This document shows, in pieces, positions 1-6,043 of a stretch of DNA of 7,709 nucleotides. The stretch is taken from contig JAFKFF010000061.1 in NCBI GenBank assembly GCA_017307315.1, positions 1-7,709 of the forward strand. The letters run 5' to 3'. The notes beneath the pieces were generated by a model. The model did not search any database. It was not told where the DNA came from and saw only the letters and a list, made by a program, of their open reading frames with translations. Every line of letters begins with the position of its first letter. Positions within the stretch are counted from its first letter, which is position 1. The position numbers were made by a program, and so were the translations under genes. Source of the stretch: Alphaproteobacteria bacterium. GTDB taxonomy: Bacteria; Pseudomonadota; Alphaproteobacteria; Micropepsales; Micropepsaceae.

Positions 1-1
1 C

Positions 2-427
2 TTCCTGCGCCTTTTCACCGACCTTCCGGAAGGCGAGATCGCGCGGCTGGAAACGCTTCAGGGCGCGGAGTTGAACGACGCCAAGAAGACCCTGGCAAGC
101 GAGGCGACGGCCATCCTGCATGGCCGCGAGGCGGCGGAGCGGGCGGCGGAAACGGCGCGGCGCGCCTTCGAGGAAGGCGCTTCCGCCGAGGGGCTTCCCA
201 CCATCCAGGCGAAATTGCCGGACGGCATTCTCAATCTCGCCGTCGCGGCAGGCCTGGCGGCGTCAAATTCCGAAGCGCGGAAACTGATCGCCAACAACGG
301 CTTGAAACTCAATGATGCCGCGGTGAGCGATCCGCGGCTCATGGTGGATACCGCCGCTCTCGGCGCAGAGGGCGTGTTGAAACTCTCCAGCGGCAAGAAG
401 CGGCACGTTCTTATCAGGCCGCTCTGA
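2..427 (+). CDS. tyrS: Tyrosine--tRNA ligase, C-terminal part (5' end outside window)
   Basis: This is the last 141 codons of a tyrosyl-tRNA synthetase, the cytosolic class I enzyme that charges tRNA-Tyr. The frame is open from base 2 and ends at TGA 425-427. It opens with FLRLFTDLP followed by LETLQGAELNDAKKTLA, which matches the end of the anticodon-binding helical region of bacterial TyrS. After a variable linker comes an S4 RNA-binding domain, from about PDGILNLAVAAGLA through EARKLIANNGLKLND (window 220-320), ending in a short basic strand (GKKRHVLIRPL). The Rossmann catalytic domain with its HIGH and KMSKS signatures would lie upstream and cannot be checked. A TTG at 71 could be taken as a start, but homology clearly continues upstream of it, so the gene is simply cut by the window edge. 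It converges on the AsmA-like gene with 2 nt between stops. Confidence 0.93.
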   Translation, partial: FLRLFTDLPEGEIARLETLQGAELNDAKKTLASEATAILHGREAAERAAETARRAFEEGASAEGLPTIQAKLPDGILNLAVAAGLAASNSEARKLIANNGLKLNDAAVSDPRLMVDTAALGAEGVLKLSSGKKRHVLIRPL

Positions 428-429
428 CC

Positions 430-3400
430 CTATCGGGGCTGCTGCGCGGGTTCCGCCGGCTGCTGCGGCGCATTGGATGGCGCATTCGCCGCGGTCGGCA
501 TGCGCCCCTCGAAAATCCGCCGCAGGATGCCCGGCGTCAGAACCGACAGCGGATTGACGTCGATCTTGGGCTGTTCGGCGCTGCCGGTGGCGGAATAGGT
601 CACGCCGAACACGCCCTCGCCCTTCTTCGACACCAGAACATCGCCCAAGAGCGGAATGTTGCCCAGCACCGAATTCAAGCCATAGGCGGGCACCAGCGAG
701 CCTTTCAGCGCCACCTGGCTTTTGGGGCGGTCGATATAACCGTCGGCGGTGGCGCCGATGGCGCGGCCGCGGGCGCGGGCATCATGCACGCTGATGACAT
801 TGTTCTTGGACGAGAAAGGCACGTTCATATTCTCGATCGATATGCCGTCGCCGCCCATCAAATCGCCGATGCCGGTGAGCGATCCGGCCGAGAACAGCCG
901 CGCCAGGAAAGGCTGGTTGACCACCTGGAAATCGTCGATATCGAGCATGCCCTGATAATCCGGCGTGCCGGGTCCGACATTCGGGTCGCTGGCGCGGCCG
1001 GGAAGATCGGCGGACAGCTTGAGCTTGCCGCCCTTGATGCTCTGAAAATTGAACAGCCCCTGGATCAAGGTGCCCGCATCGCCGGCCTCGATGGAGACTT
1101 TGCGTCCCGCCGCGCTGGTTTGAATGGTGCCGCTGAGGGTTTCCTTGCCGATCCCGCCCGATAGCGTCAGTGCCGAAGGCTTGTTGCCGATCCCGGCCAG
1201 ATCAAGGTTGAACGGGGCGATCGCCACGCCGTCACGCATCGCCAGCCGGTCGAGCCTGGCGTCGATGCGGAAAGGCCCCGTCGGCGTGTCGTCGCGCGGC
1301 GGTGCGGTTCCGGCGGCGCCGTTGGCGTCCCCCACATTGCGGCCGATCAGCGAGCCGTCGAGCGAGCGCCCCCTGAGAACATAGGCATCGCCCGAGGCCG
1401 AGCGCGTGAGCGTGAAGGACAGGTCATTCAATTCGCCCATCTTCACGGAGGTGAAATTCAGGACCGAGAGCGAGCCGGTGCGATCGAAACTCGCGGTTCC
1501 GCTCGCGCTGAGATTGGGGCCGGTGACCCGGATCACCTCGTCGCGGATGAGATCGCCCGCCGCGAAATTGACGGTGACGCGGCCCGAAGCCGCCTGCCCC
1601 GCCTGCTTGCCCAGATGCAGGATGGGGATGGTCAGGGCGGAATTGGTCAGGTCGATGGCGACATCGGCGGTGGTCAATTGGCCGCGGCGCCCCTGGATGT
1701 CGGCGTTGACCGGAACCGGCCCGGTCAGGATGTTCTGCAGGCCAATGCTCAGCGCCTGCCGCGCGCCGTCGGTCATCACGCCCTTGGCGTTGATCCGGGT
1801 CGTGATCGGCTGGGTGGTCTTGAAATCCTCCAGCCAATCGACCGCGAAGCGGGCATCGGCGATCGAGAGATTGCCGGTCTGGCGCAGCCGAGAATTGTCG
1901 ATATCGAAATTGACCGCGCCATTGGTGAGCTTGAGCCGGCCCAGGGTGACCGCGAAATCGTTCACCTGCGCCTTGACAGAAATTCCCACCGCATCCACGG
2001 CGAGATCCTGCAGCATGGGAACCTCAAAACTCAGATCGGTGCTCGCGGTCCCGCGCGTCTGCTTGGGATCGATACCGAAGCGGGTGGGATACCCCAAAGG
2101 CTGCATGTCGATCAGGGTCATGATCTCGGGCATCTGCCCGTCGACATGGGCGGTGAACCGGCCGACCGTGCCGTGAACATGCAGATCCGGGATCACCGCA
2201 TGACCGTTGCTTACGGTCAGGTTGCCGACCTTGCCGCCGTCGAAATCGGCGCTGAACGTGTCGCCCAGAAGCGTCGCACTGCCCGACACGCCGGTAAGGT
2301 GGGTGAGGCCTTTGACGTAGCTTCCCTCCACGCCGCTCATGGCAAAAGTGAGTTTCATGGAATCGTCAGGCAACACATTCTGGTCCAGCATCCCGACCGG
2401 GAAATGGGTCTCGAAATCCATCGGACCCAAATCGCCCGCGAAAATATTTTCCGCGATCCATTCGCGGGCGCCGGGAACCACCGGCAGCGGCCAGTAGTGC
2501 AGCAAGGTCTTGACCGGCAGCGGCGCCAGCCGCCCGCTCAGCGCAAGACCCGGCGCCTGTCCCTCGCTTCCCAAAGTGATGCTTCCTCCGGCAGAGAGAG
2601 CGAAGGCGGGCCCGGTCAGGCTGGCTTGGGCGATGCGGATGGTGCGCGATGCCAGTTGATAATCGCCGGCAAGCTGGAGCGATTGGAATCCCACCGGCTG
2701 GGCGAAAATTCCGGGCATGTCGAGTGCGATGCGGGTCGAGGCGATCGTGCCGCTGACACTGGCGAGCGCGGTTCCGTCATAGTGAAAATCCGCGCCGCCC
2801 TTGAGCCGCACGATGCCCTCACGGGTGTCGAAGGCTGCCTGATCGAGGGAAAGATGGTTTTTCACACCGTCATAAGCACCCTTGAGATGCACGCGCCGCA
2901 CATGCAGCGTTCCACCCTTCAGTCCGGCCAGGGGCATCTCGCCCGCCGCGGTGGCGTCGAAATCCGCCTTCGTGACCCGCGCGCCGGAGAGCGCAAAGCG
3001 GCTCGCAAGGTTGACCGACAAGCCGATGTCCTTCAGCGGCGCGAAGAGCGGAGCATTGGCGGCGAGGGCGCGCGGATCCAGGCCCGTCACCAGCGCGTCG
3101 CCCGTCACCGCGCCGCCGTTCGGCGGCAGGGTCACATCTGCCCGGATATGCGCGGGCCGGCCGGAAATCGTCACATCGGCATCCGAATGGATGGCGATGG
3201 CATCACCCTTCGCCGAGAGGACAAGATCGGCGCGGGGCGCAACGATCTTCAGCCCCGTCGGCTCGTCGAACAGATTGAGCCGCGCGCCACGCACCGCGAA
3301 ACTCTTCAGTCCGGATGTGGACGAGCCTTTCGCTTCGATGACGTCATTGAGGCGCGCCAGAACATCGTTGGCGCTCCTCTCTCCTTCCGCGCCCAGCCTG

Positions 3401-3888
3401 ATGCCGCCGTCCTTCATGTGGACCAGCGAAAGTTGAACGCCGACCAGCGTGATGCGCTGAACCTTGACCTGGCCGGACAGGAAGGGCCGGGCCGCGAGAT
3501 CGATGTCGGCCTTGGGGGCTTGGGCGACGACCCGCTTGTTGTCGTCGAAAATTTTCGCGCCCAGCACGACCAGATTGACCCGGCCTTCGTCTCGGCTCCA
3601 TTCGATCGCGGCCTGATCATATGTCAGGGATATGCCGGGCAAGGCCTGCTGGATCGCGCCGGTCAAGGTTCCCTGCAACGGCCCCAGCGACACAGGCCCC
3701 AGCAAGAGGCGAATGCCGGCCCCGGCCACGAAGAACACCAGCGCCGCGACCAGGCCGCCCATGCAGACGGCCGCCCCACTGATGTGGTGGGCCTTGATGT
3801 AGCTGGCAAATGGCAATCTCAAGCGGGCCGGTCCGGGCTGGGGGACGGGAGCATTATCGCACCTGTTGGGCCACAAAAGGGCAGACAA
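430..3888 (-). CDS. AsmA/YhdP-like membrane-anchored protein (DUF3971 / AsmA-like C-terminal domain)
   Basis: This is a 1152-residue protein with a short cytoplasmic N-terminus, one transmembrane helix at about residues 38-60 (GGLVAALVFFVAGAGIRLLL) and a very long periplasmic part made of repetitive beta-strand-like segments, as expected for the AsmA/YhdP/TamB repeating-groove fold. The C-terminal block, about residues 1059-1125 (KGSLVPAYGLNSVLGNIPLLG, then GEGVFGVTY and DVNPLSVLTPGILRRIF), is the strongest family signature. It is followed by a Pro/Gln/Ala-rich tail. A Pro/Asp/Thr-rich linker near residues 855-872 may separate two beta regions. In E. coli YhdP, TamB and YdbH are established as contributing to phospholipid transport between inner and outer membrane, so a lipid-bridge role is likely by family but inferred here. 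The length is close to E. coli YhdP. The TTG start at 3888 is doubtful: a possible extended -10 lies downstream of it at 3853-3861, and TTG codons at 3822 or 3816 (residues 23 and 25) would still leave the whole membrane helix. The stop is TAG. Confidence 0.85.
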   Translation of the reverse strand: MSALLWPNRCDNAPVPQPGPARLRLPFASYIKAHHISGAAVCMGGLVAALVFFVAGAGIRLLLGPVSLGPLQGTLTGAIQQALPGISLTYDQAAIEWSRDEGRVNLVVLGAKIFDDNKRVVAQAPKADIDLAARPFLSGQVKVQRITLVGVQLSLVHMKDGGIRLGAEGERSANDVLARLNDVIEAKGSSTSGLKSFAVRGARLNLFDEPTGLKIVAPRADLVLSAKGDAIAIHSDADVTISGRPAHIRADVTLPPNGGAVTGDALVTGLDPRALAANAPLFAPLKDIGLSVNLASRFALSGARVTKADFDATAAGEMPLAGLKGGTLHVRRVHLKGAYDGVKNHLSLDQAAFDTREGIVRLKGGADFHYDGTALASVSGTIASTRIALDMPGIFAQPVGFQSLQLAGDYQLASRTIRIAQASLTGPAFALSAGGSITLGSEGQAPGLALSGRLAPLPVKTLLHYWPLPVVPGAREWIAENIFAGDLGPMDFETHFPVGMLDQNVLPDDSMKLTFAMSGVEGSYVKGLTHLTGVSGSATLLGDTFSADFDGGKVGNLTVSNGHAVIPDLHVHGTVGRFTAHVDGQMPEIMTLIDMQPLGYPTRFGIDPKQTRGTASTDLSFEVPMLQDLAVDAVGISVKAQVNDFAVTLGRLKLTNGAVNFDIDNSRLRQTGNLSIADARFAVDWLEDFKTTQPITTRINAKGVMTDGARQALSIGLQNILTGPVPVNADIQGRRGQLTTADVAIDLTNSALTIPILHLGKQAGQAASGRVTVNFAAGDLIRDEVIRVTGPNLSASGTASFDRTGSLSVLNFTSVKMGELNDLSFTLTRSASGDAYVLRGRSLDGSLIGRNVGDANGAAGTAPPRDDTPTGPFRIDARLDRLAMRDGVAIAPFNLDLAGIGNKPSALTLSGGIGKETLSGTIQTSAAGRKVSIEAGDAGTLIQGLFNFQSIKGGKLKLSADLPGRASDPNVGPGTPDYQGMLDIDDFQVVNQPFLARLFSAGSLTGIGDLMGGDGISIENMNVPFSSKNNVISVHDARARGRAIGATADGYIDRPKSQVALKGSLVPAYGLNSVLGNIPLLGDVLVSKKGEGVFGVTYSATGSAEQPKIDVNPLSVLTPGILRRIFEGRMPTAANAPSNAPQQPAEPAQQPR
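3853..3861 (-). promoter_or_regulatory. Possible extended -10 promoter element for the AsmA-like gene
   Basis: On the minus strand this reads TGC GATAAT, which resembles an extended -10 (TGn plus a hexamer close to TATAAT). No good -35 is visible at 16-18 nt upstream. Transcription from it would begin near 3846, inside the longest reading of the AsmA-like ORF, leaving a leader of about 24 nt before the TTG at 3822. This is a pattern match only. Confidence 0.25.
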
Positions 3889-3916
3889 CCCAGCATCTTG
3901 TAAAGATTTTTCCAGG

Positions 3917-3946
3917 TTGCGTCCGGCGCGGGCCCCCTCTTAAGTT
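3917..3946 (+). promoter_or_regulatory. Possible sigma-70-type promoter for bcp-M23 operon
   Basis: TTGCGT at 3917-3922 and TTAAGT at 3940-3945 are separated by 17 nt, a normal spacing, although the -10 match is weak. The predicted transcription start near 3952 gives a leader of about 24 nt before the bcp ATG. It lies in the only non-coding gap upstream of bcp, so some promoter is expected here, but the exact boxes are inferred. Confidence 0.3.
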
Positions 3947-3961
3947 ACGCCCGGCGTTTTC

Positions 3962-3965
3962 AGGA
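3962..3965 (+). promoter_or_regulatory. Ribosome binding site deciding the bcp start
   Basis: AGGA lies 10 nt before the ATG at 3976. Another ATG at 3969 is closer to the AGGA but is in a different frame whose product does not resemble a peroxiredoxin. The start at 3976 gives the expected peroxiredoxin N-terminus (EAGEKAPNF). Confidence 0.5.
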
Positions 3966-3975
3966 CAGATGGCGG

Positions 3976-4440
3976 ATGGCGTTGGAAGCGGGCGAAAAGG
4001 CCCCGAACTTCAAACTCGCGACCGATGCGGGAGACGTGGTCAGCCGGACCAGTCTGAAGGGCAAACCGTTTCTGATTTATTTCTATCCCAAGGACGACAC
4101 TTCGGGCTGCACCCGGGAGGCGGTGGATTTTTCCGCCGCGGCGGGGAAATTCGCCAAGCTCGGCATTCCCGTCATCGGTGTATCCAAGGATAGCGTCGCT
4201 TCTCACGAAAAATTCCGCAAAAAGCACAAGTTGAAAATCGCGCTGGCGTCCGATCCGGATCTCGAGGCCGCCAACGCCTGGGGTGTGTGGGTCGAAAAGA
4301 GTCTTTACGGCCGCAAATATATGGGCATGGAGCGAGCGACGTTCCTGGTCGACGCCAAGGGCGCCATCGTCCAGGCCTGGCACAAGGTGAAAGTTCCCGG
4401 CCATGTGGAGGCCGTGCTCGCTGCGGCGAAAAGCTTATGA
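3976..4440 (+). CDS. bcp: Peroxiredoxin, Bcp/PrxQ family, single-cysteine form
   Basis: This 154-residue thioredoxin-fold thiol peroxidase is predicted to reduce hydrogen peroxide and organic hydroperoxides in the cytosol. The N-terminus EAGEKAPNFKL is the usual peroxiredoxin opening. The active-site motif YPKDDTSGCT puts the peroxidatic cysteine at C45, with the conserved P38 and T42 of PxxxTxxC. The conserved active-site arginine is R120 in ERATFLVD. E. coli Bcp has a resolving cysteine five residues after the peroxidatic one, but the position here is V50, and C45 is the only cysteine in the whole protein. The enzyme should therefore work by a 1-Cys mechanism with an external thiol reductant. 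Length is normal for the family. The gene is divergent from the AsmA-like gene, and its TGA overlaps the ATG of the M23 gene, so the two are probably co-transcribed and translationally coupled. Confidence 0.93.
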   Translation: MALEAGEKAPNFKLATDAGDVVSRTSLKGKPFLIYFYPKDDTSGCTREAVDFSAAAGKFAKLGIPVIGVSKDSVASHEKFRKKHKLKIALASDPDLEAANAWGVWVEKSLYGRKYMGMERATFLVDAKGAIVQAWHKVKVPGHVEAVLAAAKSL

Positions 4441-6002
4441 GCCGGGGCAAGCGGTTCGGGCCGCGGCAGACGGTGCGCTCCTTCTTCTGGCAGCGAGGAA
4501 AGAAATCCACCGCGGAAAAAGCCGCCGAACACAGCAAGCCGCATGCACCAGGACTGGCGGCCCGCGCCATGGAACGCGCCTGGGTCTGGATTCACGACAC
4601 CTTTCCGGAACGGCAGATCTATGTCCGCAGCAATGGAAAGGTGCAGTTCTTCACCTTCGGCCCATCGCTGCAGGCCACCCTCGCCGGGCTGGTCCTGATC
4701 TTCCTGGGCTGGGTGGCGTTCGCCACGGTGAATGTCATCTTCAAGGATCGCATCATCACCGCCAAGGACCGGCGCTTCCAGGAAATGCAGACGGCGTATG
4801 AGAGCCGCCTCGCCGACCTGCAGATTTCGTATGACGAATTGAACGGCGCGCTGGTCGGCGCCCAGGACCGTTTCAAGGCGGCCGCGGACGATTTGCAGAC
4901 CAAACAGAACACCATCGCCGGCTTCCTCAACCGCAAGGCCCAGGTCGAGGCCGCGCTCGCCCCCAGCCGCGACATCCCGACAACGCTCAAATCCGGTAGC
5001 CGCCTGTCCGGCATTCCGGGCCGGGACGACGGACCTGCCAGCGACAGCCTTGGCGTCTCCGCCCCGGCAGGCCTTCCGGGAACCTTCGCGGACACGGACC
5101 ATGGCAGCACGCTTTCGGTGATGCCGGGACCGGCGCAACCGCAGCCGCGGGTCGCGCGGCCCGAACATGCCGGTCTCCTAGACGATGCCTGGGCGAAACT
5201 GCGCAAGCTGGCGTCTGATGTCTTCACACTTCGTGCGAGGGACCAGGCGGCGCTTTCGGCGGTCTATGCGCAGCATCCGGGGCTGCGCGCTCTGACCGCC
5301 CAGACCGCGCGGGTGGCGGCGATGGGGCGGTCCGAAAATCTCCTGATGGGCAAGACACGCGACATCTTGTCGAACGATGTCGTCGCGCTGCGCGACATCG
5401 TCCGCCGCACCGGCATCAATCCCGACCAGTTCCAACGCAAGATCGCGAGCGACGAAGGCGTGGGCGGCCCGGAAATTCCGCTCGACCGGGTGCAGGTCAA
5501 CGGCATCAAGGATCCCAGCTTCAACGCCAGCTATCTGCATGCCAGCGCCATCCTGAGCCAGCTCAGCGACCTGTCGTTCGAGATGCGTCACATTCCGCTC
5601 GCCTTGCCGGTGGGCGGCACCGGCTTCGAACGCACCAGCGGCTTCGGGGCCCGGGTCGATCCCTTCACCCGCCGCTACGCGTTTCATTCGGGCATCGATT
5701 TCGCCGGCCCCTGGGGCGCGCAGGTGCGCGCCACCGCTCCCGGCACGGTGGTCTTTGTCGGCAACAAGGGCGGATATGGCAACATGGTGGAAATCGACCA
5801 TGGCCTCGGCATCCGCACGCGCTACGGCCATCTTTCGGCGATGACGGTGCGCGCCGGCGCCACCGTGGAAAAAGGCGCGTCCATCGGCCGGGTCGGTTCC
5901 ACCGGCCGCAGCACCGGGCCGCACGTCCATTATGAAATCTGGTATGACGATGCGGTGCAGAATCCGGCCAATTTCATAGAAGCCGTTCGCGCGCCGCTGT
6001 AG
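4437..6002 (+). CDS. M23 family peptidoglycan metallopeptidase with DUF5930-type N-terminus
   Basis: This 521-residue inner-membrane-anchored cell-wall hydrolase is predicted to cut peptide cross-links in periplasmic peptidoglycan. Order of parts: a basic cytoplasmic N-terminus; a DUF5930-like block (FPERQIYVRSNGKVQFFTF, about residues 54-73); one transmembrane helix at about 80-102; a predicted coiled coil at about 106-172; a Pro/Gly-rich linker at about 176-242; a second helical region at about 246-385; and a LytM/M23 domain at about 395-515. All zinc and catalytic residues of active M23 enzymes are present: H417 and D421 (HSGID), H465 (RYGHLS), and H496 and H498 (HVH). It is therefore probably an active enzyme rather than a degenerate LytM regulator. 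The start at 4437 overlaps the bcp stop as ATGA and has no clear Shine-Dalgarno, consistent with translational coupling. An ATG at 4569 (residue 45) is a weaker alternative. The stop is TAG. Known relatives act in division or polar growth; which role applies here cannot be read from the sequence. Confidence 0.9.
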   Translation: MSRGKRFGPRQTVRSFFWQRGKKSTAEKAAEHSKPHAPGLAARAMERAWVWIHDTFPERQIYVRSNGKVQFFTFGPSLQATLAGLVLIFLGWVAFATVNVIFKDRIITAKDRRFQEMQTAYESRLADLQISYDELNGALVGAQDRFKAAADDLQTKQNTIAGFLNRKAQVEAALAPSRDIPTTLKSGSRLSGIPGRDDGPASDSLGVSAPAGLPGTFADTDHGSTLSVMPGPAQPQPRVARPEHAGLLDDAWAKLRKLASDVFTLRARDQAALSAVYAQHPGLRALTAQTARVAAMGRSENLLMGKTRDILSNDVVALRDIVRRTGINPDQFQRKIASDEGVGGPEIPLDRVQVNGIKDPSFNASYLHASAILSQLSDLSFEMRHIPLALPVGGTGFERTSGFGARVDPFTRRYAFHSGIDFAGPWGAQVRATAPGTVVFVGNKGGYGNMVEIDHGLGIRTRYGHLSAMTVRAGATVEKGASIGRVGSTGRSTGPHVHYEIWYDDAVQNPANFIEAVRAPL

Positions 6003-6021
6003 CCGATTGGCGTCTCACTCC

Positions 6022-6042
6022 GCCGGGCGCATGCGCGCCGGC
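6022..6042. terminator. GC-rich hairpin between convergent genes, possible bidirectional terminator
   Basis: GCCGG (6022-6026) pairs with CCGGC (6038-6042), and CGC (6028-6030) with GCG (6035-6037), leaving an ATGC loop and one bulged G at 6027. It sits in the 41-nt gap between the M23 and prfB stop codons, where a shared terminator is expected. Neither strand has a following U-tract, so intrinsic termination is uncertain. Confidence 0.35.
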
Positions 6043-6043
6043 G

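Noticed and set aside
1615..3903. A 762-codon open frame on the plus strand antisense to the AsmA-like gene
   Set aside because: It lies in exact codon register with the sense gene, so its stops would require sense TTA, CTA or TCA codons, which are avoided in this GC-rich genome. Its product is Arg/His/Gly/Gln-rich with no recognisable domain, while the sense frame has clear AsmA-family motifs and a membrane helix.
3941..3960. TTAAGTTACGCC region as a CtrA-type (TTAA-N7-TTAA) site
   Set aside because: Only one TTAA half is present; the second half at the required spacing is absent.
3810..4193. Plus-strand ORF running through the divergent gap into bcp
   Set aside because: It overlaps bcp in another frame, its product lacks family features, and it starts inside the AsmA-like gene on the opposite strand.
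4305..5930. Two long minus-strand ORFs (4305-5168 and 5178-5930) opposite bcp and the M23 gene
   Set aside because: They are antisense to well-supported genes, have Arg/Gly/Ala-rich products with no domain, and have no ribosome sites; they are GC-driven shadows.
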